Assembly (NCBI RefSeq): GCF_021502655.1
Contig: NZ_JAKFFT010000002.1
Coordinates: 868,001-932,000 of the forward strand
Reading direction: 5' to 3'
Origin: Dyadobacter sp. CY347
GTDB lineage: Bacteria; Bacteroidota; Bacteroidia; Cytophagales; Spirosomataceae
Length of the DNA stretch: 64,000 bases
Under the pieces are notes generated by a model. That model was given only the letters and a program-made list of their open reading frames with translations, was not told the origin of the DNA and did no database searches. The number at the start of each line of letters is the position of its first letter. Within the stretch, counting starts at the first letter, position 1. Shown piece by piece: positions 43,006-50,935 of this stretch. Position numbers and translations under genes: made by a program.

Positions 43006-44204
43006 GAAGCAGCAGTTTGTATTTCACAGAGAAAATTTTCCCGCGTGGATTTATGATAATCCACTTTTTGATCAGACCGGCTGTGAATGGGTTCGGGTTT
43101 TGCACGCAGGGACATTCCCGTTCTTCCATTGAGCACAGCCTTAATTTCAGCAAGAACCGACAATGCTATCTCCTCAGAAGTTTCAGCGCCAACATCTAAT
43201 CCTACCGGGCCGAATATTTTAGTTTTTTGCTGCTCCGTAACCTCAATTCCTTCCTTTTGAAGATCGCCGAACATTCTGTCCAGCTTCTTTTTTGGGCCTA
43301 ACGCGCCAATGTAAATGCATTCTTCAACGTTGATCAGCTCTTTCAGCAGGGCCAGATCATAATTATAATTGTGGGTCATCAGCACAAAAAACGTCTGCGT
43401 ATCGGTTTCAATCTGCGACAAAACCTCCGAGGCTTTTGCTACGATGACTTGATTGGCTTGGGGAAAGCGCTGCTTGGTAGCATGACCATTCCGGCCATCG
43501 ACAACAGTCACATTCCAGCCTAAAATATGGGCCATCTCGGAAAGCGGGATTGTATCATTTCCAGCGCCGGCAATGATGAGCGCAGGGGCCGGACGCAGAT
43601 ATTCAACGAAACCAGTCAGTTTTTGACCATTGCTATCAAATTCTTTGAAAAACGATTCCTGCCGCTTTTTTACCAGTTCAGCCTCGGGAAGCAACTGCTT
43701 CAAAAGAGCAGGGTCAGAAATGTTATTTACAGTTGCTTGATCCTTTTCCAGATCAAGAAAGCAGGTTCCTGGCTGGATGGCTGTCCGTGAATTCAGTGAA
43801 AACAGCGTGATAACCACAGCATTCTGCCGTTTTTCCAGCGCTTTTTTGAGCAGCACGATCGGATTAGCAGCGTCACTGTGGATAATAGGCTCGAAAAGGA
43901 TATGAACAATGCCATTGCAGCCCAGCTGAACGCCTAATGTTGTGTCGTTGTCGTCTGTGGTGTCGTAGGTTACCAGTTTATTTTTTTGTTGGGAGATCGC
44001 CAGTAGCGCCTTTCTTAATGCATCTCCTTCCAGGCATCCCCCACTGATGGCGCCTGTTAGCTGACCATCATCAGTAACAAGCATTCGCGCGCCTGGACGG
44101 CGGTAAGAGGAGCCTTCTACATGTACAACAGTTGCCAGCGCCGTTTTCTTGCCAGCTGTAACCGCTGATTCATAAGAGCTTATGATGTCCGTAATTTCTT
44201 TCAC
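43002..44204 (-). CDS. XdhC/CoxI family protein
   Basis: A 400-residue molybdoenzyme chaperone. The N-terminal XdhC_CoxI domain has ATVVHVEGSSYRRPGARMLV and GAISGGCLEGDALR; the C-terminal Rossmann domain has LIIAGAGNDTIPLSEMAHIL and YIGALGPKKKLDRMFGD. XdhC binds molybdenum cofactor and passes the sulfurated form to xanthine dehydrogenase. The gene overlaps the neighbours by 4 bp on both sides, so cysteine desulfurase, XdhC and MocA form a tight operon. No hydroxylase gene is present in the window. Confidence 0.9.
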   Translation of the reverse strand: MKEITDIISSYESAVTAGKKTALATVVHVEGSSYRRPGARMLVTDDGQLTGAISGGCLEGDALRKALLAISQQKNKLVTYDTTDDNDTTLGVQLGCNGIVHILFEPIIHSDAANPIVLLKKALEKRQNAVVITLFSLNSRTAIQPGTCFLDLEKDQATVNNISDPALLKQLLPEAELVKKRQESFFKEFDSNGQKLTGFVEYLRPAPALIIAGAGNDTIPLSEMAHILGWNVTVVDGRNGHATKQRFPQANQVIVAKASEVLSQIETDTQTFFVLMTHNYNYDLALLKELINVEECIYIGALGPKKKLDRMFGDLQKEGIEVTEQQKTKIFGPVGLDVGAETSEEIALSVLAEIKAVLNGRTGMSLRAKPEPIHSRSDQKVDYHKSTRENFLCEIQTAAS

Positions 44205-45355
44205 CCCCTGTGTTCTTTTACTATTTTAGAAATTACCGCAACAGCATGATCTACTTGCTGTTGTGTAGAAAACCTCCCGAAGCTGAACCGGAAAGTGTTA
44301 TGGATCAATTCATTAGAAAGCCCCATTGCCTTTAATACATAGCTTGGTTCCAATGTTGCTGACGTGCAGGCCGAGCTTCTGGAAAATGCGATGTCGCTCC
44401 CGGCCTCAAAGATCATTTTTTCACCGTCAATATCCCGAAATGAAATGTTGGTCGCGTGGGGCAGGCGAGGCGTCTTTCCCGCATTGATTTCTATATGTTG
44501 CAATTCGAGTAGCTGCCTTTCAAAATGGTCGCGCAGTGCACTTAGCTGCTGGCTTTCCGACGACATTTTCTCCAAGCAAATCTCACAAGCCTTCCCAAAA
44601 GCCACGACACCCGGAACGTTCAGCGTGCCGCTGCGCATATTGCGCTCGTGACCGCCACCGTCGATCTGCGCCGTGAGCGTGACTGCCGGATTCTTTTTTC
44701 TCACGTAAAGTGCGCCGACGCCTTTGGGTCCGTACAATTTGTGCGCGCTGAAAGCGAGCAAATCAATGCCGTCTTCCTGCACATCCACGGGGATCTTGCC
44801 CACTGCCTGCGTAGCATCTGTAAAAAACAAAATGCCGTGCGCCTTTGCAATAGCGCTGATTTCCCGTACAGGCTGAATCACCCCCGTTTCATTATTGGCA
44901 TACATGACAGCGATCAGCACCGTTTCCGCTGTAATTGCCTTTTGCAGATCATCCAAATCAATCAGTCCATTGGGCTGAATGTCCAGATAAGTAACAGATC
45001 CGCCTTTATTTTCAATGTTCTTGCAGGTGTCCAAAACGGCTTTGTGCTCGCTTATGACGGTGATAATGTGGCCCTTTTTACCAGCATTATTTTCCCAAAC
45101 GCCCTTTATAGCCAGATTAGCGGCCTCTGTTGCCCCGGACGTAAAAACGATTTCCTGCGGATTGGCGCCGATCAGGCTGGCTATATTTTCGCGGGCAATG
45201 TCTACGGCCTCCTCTGCTTCCCAGCCATAAGAATGCGTGCGGCTGGCTGCATTGCCAAATTTCTCTGAAAAATACGGAAGCATTTCCTCCAAAACCCTTG
45301 GGTCCATTGGAGTGGTTGCATTATTATCCAGGTAAACAGGCAATTTTAAGTTCAT
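44201..45355 (-). CDS. Cysteine desulfurase (IscS/NifS family)
   Basis: A 384-residue PLP enzyme. VYLDNNATTPMDPRV is at the N-terminus, His104 stacks on PLP (ISEHKAVLD), Lys206 binds PLP in FSAHKLYGPKGVG, and the catalytic Cys330 lies in SRSSACTSATLEPSYVL on the mobile loop. It takes sulfur from cysteine as a persulfide. Here the 4-bp overlap with XdhC argues for a special role in giving the terminal sulfido ligand to molybdenum cofactor, as described for NifS4-XdhC in Rhodobacter, rather than general Fe-S assembly. Confidence 0.92.
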   Translation of the reverse strand: MNLKLPVYLDNNATTPMDPRVLEEMLPYFSEKFGNAASRTHSYGWEAEEAVDIARENIASLIGANPQEIVFTSGATEAANLAIKGVWENNAGKKGHIITVISEHKAVLDTCKNIENKGGSVTYLDIQPNGLIDLDDLQKAITAETVLIAVMYANNETGVIQPVREISAIAKAHGILFFTDATQAVGKIPVDVQEDGIDLLAFSAHKLYGPKGVGALYVRKKNPAVTLTAQIDGGGHERNMRSGTLNVPGVVAFGKACEICLEKMSSESQQLSALRDHFERQLLELQHIEINAGKTPRLPHATNISFRDIDGEKMIFEAGSDIAFSRSSACTSATLEPSYVLKAMGLSNELIHNTFRFSFGRFSTQQQVDHAVAVISKIVKEHRG

Positions 45356-45460
45356 GGCAACAGAAGTGAATCTTTATTGGAGAAAACAAAAACCTTGTTT
45401 ATAGTTCAAATTAAACAAAAAGCATCTCAATCTCAGAAACAGTTTTTGAAACTTATTATT

Positions 45461-45468
45461 TAATTTTG
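45461..45468 (+). promoter_or_regulatory. -7 element upstream of peroxiredoxin
   Basis: TAATTTTG fits TAnnTTTG, with a predicted start near 45474 and a leader of about 48 nt before ATG 45523. No TTG occurs at the right distance upstream, so this is only a candidate. Confidence 0.4.
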
Positions 45469-45522
45469 CGTTAACTCTATAACATTAGTAGATTATATTA
45501 TCCACTTAAATCATTATATATT

Positions 45523-46158
45523 ATGTCACTTCGACTAGGAGATATTGCCCCTGACTTTGAGGCAAACACCACACAAGGCCCGATCAAGTTTCATGAATGG
45601 TTGGGGGACAGCTGGGGATTGCTGTTTTCTCACCCTGCTGACTTTACGCCGGTTTGCACAACTGAACTCGGCAAAACGGCTCTTTTGAAAGGTGAATTTG
45701 AAAAACGTAATGTGAAAGTGCTTGCAGTGAGCGTTGACGACATTGATTCGCACAATCGCTGGATCCCGGATATCAATGAGATTAACAACACAGAGGTTAA
45801 TTTCCCGATCATTGCCGACGAAGGCCGTAAAGTTGCTGAACTTTACGATATGATCCACCCGAATGCAAGTGAGAAATCAACCGTTAGATCTGTCTTTATT
45901 GTAGGACCAGACAAGAAAATAAAACTGACATTGACTTACCCTGCTTCTACAGGCCGTAATTTCAACGAAATTCTGCGCGTTGTCGATTCACTCCAATTGA
46001 CTGCGAATTACAGCGTTGCAACGCCTGCGGACTGGAAAGATGGCGATGATGTGATCGTTGTGCCAGCCGTTAGCACGGAGGATGCCCAGAAGAAATTTAC
46101 CAAAGGTCTTAATATTGTGAAGCCTTATCTGCGTTACACGCCACAGCCAAACAAATAA
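45523..46158 (+). CDS. 1-Cys peroxiredoxin (Prx6 type)
   Basis: A 211-residue thiol peroxidase. The peroxidatic site is SHPADFTPVCTTELG with Cys45, the only cysteine in the protein, so it is a true 1-Cys enzyme and needs an external thiol. The Prx6-specific C-terminal extension (YSVATPADWKDGDDVIVVP) is present. It reduces hydrogen peroxide and organic peroxides in the cytoplasm. It is a single gene, divergent from the cysteine desulfurase operon, with a strong terminator at 46172-46212. Confidence 0.95.
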   Translation: MSLRLGDIAPDFEANTTQGPIKFHEWLGDSWGLLFSHPADFTPVCTTELGKTALLKGEFEKRNVKVLAVSVDDIDSHNRWIPDINEINNTEVNFPIIADEGRKVAELYDMIHPNASEKSTVRSVFIVGPDKKIKLTLTYPASTGRNFNEILRVVDSLQLTANYSVATPADWKDGDDVIVVPAVSTEDAQKKFTKGLNIVKPYLRYTPQPNK

Positions 46159-46171
46159 GAGGATTTACCAT

Positions 46172-46212
46172 AAAAAAACGAGGATGTCTGTTTCAGGCAT
46201 CCTCGTTTTTTT
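46172..46212. terminator. Bidirectional terminator between peroxiredoxin and membrane protein gene
   Basis: AAAAAAACGAGGATG (46172-46186) pairs with CATCCTCGTTTTTTT (46198-46212); CTG/CAG extends the stem into the loop. A and T runs on both sides allow use from either strand, which fits the convergent genes. Confidence 0.88.
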
Positions 46213-46224
46213 ATTATATAGAAA

Positions 46225-46959
46225 TCAACTTTCGTTTTCGCTTTCCAGCACCTCTTCGGGCTTGATCATTTCTTCTCCGTAGTAGGTCATGTGCCTTGCT
46301 CCCTGGTAATAGAACCAGATCGATGCGCCCATGCTGATGTGACTGATGTCGTTATAATTAAACCAAGGGCCAAAACTAAATTTAAGCGCATGCAATCCGG
46401 CCGAAACAGCGCCTAATGCTGTGGCAATGAAGATATTGACGCTTCCCGGGTCCTTCCGTTTTTTGTAAACATAAATTTCTATTAAAAACAGCATCAGGAA
46501 CAGCCCATAAAAGGCATGAATCTCCACCACGACGAAGTTGAGCGTGATAAAAGTCAGTGCGAAAAATATAGCCAGCTCCACATAATTCAGCCAGCCAAGG
46601 ATTAACCCGCTACGCTTTTGCAACAATGGTTTTATATGCCAGATCGCTGCACGTTCAAAAAGCGCTACGGCGATCATGCTGGCAAACCAGCCGGGGATTT
46701 TTCCAGGTTGACCCGTCAGATACAGGAATCCATGCCCCAGGACACCGCCGATTGCTGTGGCTATTCCCATGAAAAGGAAAAAAAACTGGATTTGTCTATA
46801 CATGATATGGGCCCTTCTCAATTTACCAAGATGGATAAATGCGTAGATGCAGATCACAGTCATCATCAGACTTGAGATCACAGTGGAAGGTTCTAAAATG
46901 GTTACTCCAAAAACCTGAATCTGGTGAACCTTACTGAAATCAATGGCAACTTCATTCAT
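46225..46959 (-). CDS. Seven-helix membrane protein, DUF6962-like
   Basis: A 244-residue protein with about seven membrane helices, for example PSTVISSLMMTVICIYAFI (about 24-42), FFFLFMGIATAIGGVLGHGF and AIFFALTFITLNFVVVEIHA. Several histidines sit in or near helices. I believe it matches the DUF6962 group of Bacteroidota membrane proteins; function unknown. The acidic tail EEMIKPEEVLESENES is cytoplasmic by the positive-inside rule. It stands alone and is convergent with the peroxiredoxin gene. Confidence 0.7.
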   Translation of the reverse strand: MNEVAIDFSKVHQIQVFGVTILEPSTVISSLMMTVICIYAFIHLGKLRRAHIMYRQIQFFFLFMGIATAIGGVLGHGFLYLTGQPGKIPGWFASMIAVALFERAAIWHIKPLLQKRSGLILGWLNYVELAIFFALTFITLNFVVVEIHAFYGLFLMLFLIEIYVYKKRKDPGSVNIFIATALGAVSAGLHALKFSFGPWFNYNDISHISMGASIWFYYQGARHMTYYGEEMIKPEEVLESENES

Positions 46960-47162
46960 GAACGGATGAGTGTTTTAAAAAATCAATCTAACAAAATTAT
47001 ACCACGATTCTGAAATGATCCCACATTTCCCGCTTAATCTCTTATTATTAGTTATATTGACGATATATTTGTGGTGTATGAAACGTTATAATACGGAGGA
47101 GTTTTAGCATTATTTTAATGCTGGATACGGATCGCGGGATTTACAATTTTAATTGCTATTTC

Positions 47163-47864
47163 ATGAAATGGTCTTTTGTAATTCAACAAAAACTGAAAGC
47201 AGCAATGCTTCTTGGAGGGATTATGGTGCTGATTATATTGGCTACATTACTGTCCAGACGCAATATGGAGGGCATTGACAAGTCCTTTTCGTCCATTTAT
47301 CAGGACAGGCTGATCCCGGCAACAACGATCATTTATTTAACCGAAAACCTTTACGGAAAGCGGCTTACTTTGGAAGAGTATTTGTTGGCAAACGGTGCAG
47401 GGGATAAAAGTGAGATCCGCTTCCAATTAAGCGCCCATAACCGGAACATTGACTCGCTGATCAGAGCTTTTGAACAAACATACCTTGTCGACGAAGAAGC
47501 AAAGAGCCTGACGGCTTTCAAAAACGAAGTGCTCAGATATACTGCGCTTGAAAAGTCGATATTAAAATTATGTAATGCAGGCGCGCAGGAGGAGGGCAAG
47601 AAACTTTTTGCGGGCGCAGGCGCAAATACATTTAAAAACACCATCGCCAACCTCAACGAGCTGACCAACATTCAATCAAGCATTGGAAAGGATTTAATGA
47701 AGGAATCAAAAAGTGACATTGCCAGCTTCGGCATTATTTCGTTTCTGCAAATTGCGCTGGCCGTTGTGATCGGGCTTATGCTGCTGGTGCTGATCCAGAA
47801 TTCATCCATTGTCAATAAACCCAAAATTTCGGGGCAGAAAAACCAGTCTTTTCATCTCAATTAA
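47163..47864 (+). CDS. Orphan four-helix-bundle (4HB_MCP-like) sensor protein
   Basis: From ATG 47163 the protein has 233 residues (ATG 47118 would add 15 non-hydrophobic residues). Helix 1 is AAMLLGGIMVLIILATLLS (about 14-32), then a periplasmic helical domain (MEGIDKSFSSIYQDRLIPAT at its start) as in chemoreceptors, then helix 2 (SFLQIALAVVIGLMLLVLIQ) and a tail of only about 20 residues. No HAMP, methyl-accepting, kinase or cyclase domain follows, so it can sense but not signal alone. A partner must exist elsewhere, or it is a remnant. Confidence 0.72.
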   Translation: MKWSFVIQQKLKAAMLLGGIMVLIILATLLSRRNMEGIDKSFSSIYQDRLIPATTIIYLTENLYGKRLTLEEYLLANGAGDKSEIRFQLSAHNRNIDSLIRAFEQTYLVDEEAKSLTAFKNEVLRYTALEKSILKLCNAGAQEEGKKLFAGAGANTFKNTIANLNELTNIQSSIGKDLMKESKSDIASFGIISFLQIALAVVIGLMLLVLIQNSSIVNKPKISGQKNQSFHLN

Positions 47865-47872
47865 AGATGCCT

Positions 47873-47916
47873 GTAAACGAAGAAAGGTCAGGATATCCTG
47901 ACCTTTCTTCGTTTAC
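47873..47916. terminator. 44-nt perfect palindrome, bidirectional terminator
   Basis: Two exact 22-nt complementary arms meet at GGATATCC (centre 47894/47895) with no unpaired spacer. In RNA the stem would have about 20 pairs with a 4-nt loop. It lies in the 62-bp gap between two convergent genes, with A- and T-rich tracts in the arms, and probably ends both transcripts. Confidence 0.75.
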
Positions 47917-47926
47917 GTAATAGCTG

Positions 47927-48478
47927 TTACTGACCAACCTTGCGGCCTTTCAGCGTTTCTCTTGAATTTTTAACCTGCTTCAAAAGATCTTTCTTTACAA
48001 ATAAGCGGGCACCATTTCCGCCTTGCAGATCAAATGTTCTTTCCTTGTAATCAAACTTATTGTTAGGCAGCACATCCAGGAAATAATTCTGGCCGCTCAG
48101 ATTGAACTTCATGCCTTTGGTATCCTGTTGGGTATCATCCCAGGAAACGAATATCACACCATTGTCAGAGCTCAAAGCCACACCCGGCGTAAACGGGAGC
48201 ACGTTAATGGTCTGAATGCTTTTACCATTGCTCATGGTAATCTGTCCTTCGGGATTTACTTTAATGTCATTGGGATCCGAAACTTCCCTGCGAATGTTGA
48301 TGGCCTTGTCGTTGAAGAACTGAACCTTGGCTATCTCGATGTTTGCTGATTCCAGGTCCCGGCGAAGATCTTCCGTAAACACAGTATAGTTAGAGAGAGG
48401 AACGGAATTCATTGTGGTGCAGGCTGACACTGCGCTCAATAAGAATACGCCTGCGAAGAGTTTTTTAATAAGATTCAT
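47927..48478 (-). CDS. Hypothetical lipoprotein
   Basis: A 183-residue protein with a clear lipoprotein signal, LFAGVFLLSAVSACTTMNSV (Cys20). The mature part is mixed helix and strand (LRRDLESANIEIAKVQFFND, LPFTPGVALSSDNGVIFVSW) with no recognised family. It is a single gene, convergent with the sensor-like gene and divergent from htpG. Similar lipoproteins occur in Bacteroidota, but I cannot give a function. Confidence 0.7.
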   Translation of the reverse strand: MNLIKKLFAGVFLLSAVSACTTMNSVPLSNYTVFTEDLRRDLESANIEIAKVQFFNDKAINIRREVSDPNDIKVNPEGQITMSNGKSIQTINVLPFTPGVALSSDNGVIFVSWDDTQQDTKGMKFNLSGQNYFLDVLPNNKFDYKERTFDLQGGNGARLFVKKDLLKQVKNSRETLKGRKVGQ

Positions 48479-48720
48479 GTTACTAATTGGTGTTCTGAAT
48501 GAACTGTTTGAATGATTTTAGTTGAGTTGGTTACCGTTCGCAATATTAACAAAAAAGCTAGTCAGTTACCAACCGATCGATATATGCAGTCGATTTCAGC
48601 ATTCCTGACAATGTGTCAGTCGAGCTGCATTTGAATTGTATTTGGAACGCATATTTGGATTCGGTATTGCAGATCAGAAAAAACAATTTCTTCAATATTA
48701 TAAACAAAAACGGCATAATT

Positions 48721-50559
48721 ATGGAATCAGTGATTCAGGAAAAAGGAAACCTAAGCATTCATACCGAGAACATATTTCCGATCATTAAAAAATTCCTTTA
48801 TTCGGACCACGAAATCTTTTTACGTGAATTAGTATCCAACGCAGTTGACGCTTCCCAGAAAATCAAAAAACTTGCCTCATATGGTGAGTTTAACGGTGAA
48901 CTAGGCGACCTGAAAGTGGTTGTGAAGCTTGATAAGGAAGCCAAAACCATTACGATTAGCGACAATGGAATTGGTATGACTGCTGATGAGATCAAAAAAT
49001 ATATCAACCAGATCGCATTTTCCGGCGCTACTGAATTTGTTGAGAAATACAAAGACAAAGGTGAGGATGGAAAAGGTGACAAAGGCATTATCGGCCATTT
49101 TGGTCTTGGTTTCTACTCTGCTTATATGGTTGCAGAGAATGTGGAGATCATTACAAAATCCTACAAAGAAGGTTCTGAAGCAGTTCGCTGGGAATGTGAT
49201 GGTTCTACGGAATTCGAACTTGGGCCAGCTGAAAAGGCAGAGCGCGGTTCGGACATTATCCTGCACATTGCAGCTGATTCTGAGGAATTCCTGGATGAGC
49301 ACCGTTTGCGCGGCATTCTTGAAAAATATGGCAAGTTCCTTCCGATCGAGATTGAATTTGAGGAAAAGGTCATTAACAATCCAAATCCGATCTGGACAAA
49401 AAATCCGGCTGACCTGAAAGACGAGGATTACCTGGCTTTCTACAAAGAGCTTTATCCGTTCAGCGAAGATCCGCTTTTCTGGATCCATTTGAATGTGGAT
49501 TATCCATTTAATTTGACAGGAGTGCTTTATTTCCCGAAACTGAAAAACGATTTTCAGGGACAGCGCGAAAAAATCCAGCTTTACAGCCGCCAGGTATTTA
49601 TCACCGATGAAGTAAAAGACATCGTTCCGGACTTCCTTCAACTGTTGCATGGTGTGATCGATTCGCCCGACATTCCTTTGAACGTTTCAAGAAGTTACCT
49701 GCAAGCCGATGGTAATGTGAAGAAAATCAATGGCTATATCACGCGTAAAGTGGCAGATAAGCTTTCCGAGATCTTTAAAAACGACCGCGAGGGTTTTGAG
49801 AAAAAATTTGATGATATCGGTCTTTTTGTAAAATACGGAATCATCAGCGATGATAAATTCTATGAAAAAGCGAAGGATTTCTGTTTATTAAAAAATACGG
49901 AAGGCAAGTTCTTCACTTTCGAAGAATATCGCGAGCACGTAAAAGGCAACCAGACCGACAAGAACGACACACAGGTTTGGCTTTACACCACTGACGAGAA
50001 AAAACAGGATGCATTTATCCAGTCGGCCAAAAAACGCAGCTATGACGTGCTGACATTCTCCACGATCATTGATTCACACTTTATCAACGCCCTGGAACAA
50101 AAGCTTGAAAAAGTGAATGTGAAACGCGTCGATGCCGATACGCTTGACAAACTGGTTGAAAAGGATGTGACATTAGAAAGCATTCTTTCCAGCGATGACC
50201 AGGATAAGGTGAAGAAGATCTTTGAAGAAGTAGCGGGAAGTAAAAGCGCGCATGTTCAGGTAGAGGCGATGCCGGTGGATGAATTGCCGGTGGTGATCAC
50301 ATTCCCTGAGTTTATGCGTCGTATGACGGATATGCAGGCGACTTCCGGACAGCGTTCCATGTTTGGCGATATGCCGTTGATGTACACGGTTTCATTGAAC
50401 TCTAACCACCCGGTGATCAGCCGCGTGCTGCAAAGTGAAAATGAAGAAGCGCAAAAATCGCTGGCAAAACAGGTTTTTGATCTTGCATTGCTTTCACAAG
50501 GATTACTGTCAGGAAGTGATCTGACGCAGTTTATCCAGAGAACCGTTGCGACATTGTAA
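48721..50559 (+). CDS. htpG: Molecular chaperone HtpG (Hsp90)
   Basis: ATG 48721 gives 612 residues starting MESVIQEKGNLSIHTENIFP; a frame from 48613 adds an implausible leader. The GHKL ATPase motifs are LRELVSNAVDASQKI (about 36-50), ISDNGIGMTADEIKKY (about 79-94) and GHFGLGFYSAYMVAE (about 121-135). Middle (SRQVFITDEVKDIVPDFLQL) and C-terminal dimerisation domains are complete. It is a cytosolic ATP-dependent chaperone. No CIRCE or sigma-32-like site was recognised in the upstream gap. Confidence 0.97.
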   Translation: MESVIQEKGNLSIHTENIFPIIKKFLYSDHEIFLRELVSNAVDASQKIKKLASYGEFNGELGDLKVVVKLDKEAKTITISDNGIGMTADEIKKYINQIAFSGATEFVEKYKDKGEDGKGDKGIIGHFGLGFYSAYMVAENVEIITKSYKEGSEAVRWECDGSTEFELGPAEKAERGSDIILHIAADSEEFLDEHRLRGILEKYGKFLPIEIEFEEKVINNPNPIWTKNPADLKDEDYLAFYKELYPFSEDPLFWIHLNVDYPFNLTGVLYFPKLKNDFQGQREKIQLYSRQVFITDEVKDIVPDFLQLLHGVIDSPDIPLNVSRSYLQADGNVKKINGYITRKVADKLSEIFKNDREGFEKKFDDIGLFVKYGIISDDKFYEKAKDFCLLKNTEGKFFTFEEYREHVKGNQTDKNDTQVWLYTTDEKKQDAFIQSAKKRSYDVLTFSTIIDSHFINALEQKLEKVNVKRVDADTLDKLVEKDVTLESILSSDDQDKVKKIFEEVAGSKSAHVQVEAMPVDELPVVITFPEFMRRMTDMQATSGQRSMFGDMPLMYTVSLNSNHPVISRVLQSENEEAQKSLAKQVFDLALLSQGLLSGSDLTQFIQRTVATL

Positions 50560-50617
50560 GATGTAATATAGACTTATCAAGTTCTTCAAGACTTGGTAAG
50601 TCTTCGTTCTACATATA

Positions 50618-50656
50618 AAAAAGCCCGCTGCTGAATTTCAGTAGCGGGCTTTTTTG
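50618..50656. terminator. Bidirectional terminator between htpG and HhH gene
   Basis: AAAAAAGCCCGCT (from 50618) pairs with AGCGGGCTTTTTT (ending 50656), the stem continuing as CTGAA/TTCAG with a very short loop. A and T runs on both sides serve the convergent genes. Confidence 0.9.
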
Positions 50657-50668
50657 TATATGAGTAAA

Positions 50669-50923
50669 TCAGGATTCTTTACCTGACAGGATCAATCTTT
50701 TGAGCTGTTCCAATTCATCCCATTTCTGGTCTTTGGCCAGTAATGCTTGTTTTGGCCAGGATGTAGGATTCTGGATCTGAAACCTGGGCCCGGCTTTTTT
50801 CAAAACGGCTGCCAGCCTGATAATGGAAGTGTCGGCGAGCTGTTCAATGCTATGAATGCCTTCCCGATTAAGCAATTCCTCAATCTTGGGTCCGATTCCT
50901 TCTATGATCTTTAAATCTTCCAT
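50669..50923 (-). CDS. Small helix-hairpin-helix protein
   Basis: An 84-residue protein. LKIIEGIGPKIEELLNREGI (about 4-23) is an HhH motif with the GIGPK hairpin, followed by a second helical hairpin (RLAAVLKKAGPRFQIQNPTS). Such domains bind DNA backbone non-specifically or act in protein contacts. The sequence resembles the DUF4332/HhH_5 domains often fused to ribosomal or envelope proteins in Bacteroidota. It lies 12 bp after rho and is probably co-transcribed with it. Confidence 0.75.
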   Translation of the reverse strand: MEDLKIIEGIGPKIEELLNREGIHSIEQLADTSIIRLAAVLKKAGPRFQIQNPTSWPKQALLAKDQKWDELEQLKRLILSGKES

Positions 50924-50935
50924 GAGCCGGGTTGC

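Noticed and set aside
48606..48618. TGACA-ATG-TGTCA palindrome upstream of htpG
   Set aside because: Only 5-bp arms and no match to a known heat-shock operator; not strong enough to report as a site.
48901..49650. 249-codon minus-strand frame
   Set aside because: Fully antisense to htpG, whose motifs are clear; rich in F, C and I in a way typical of a shadow frame.
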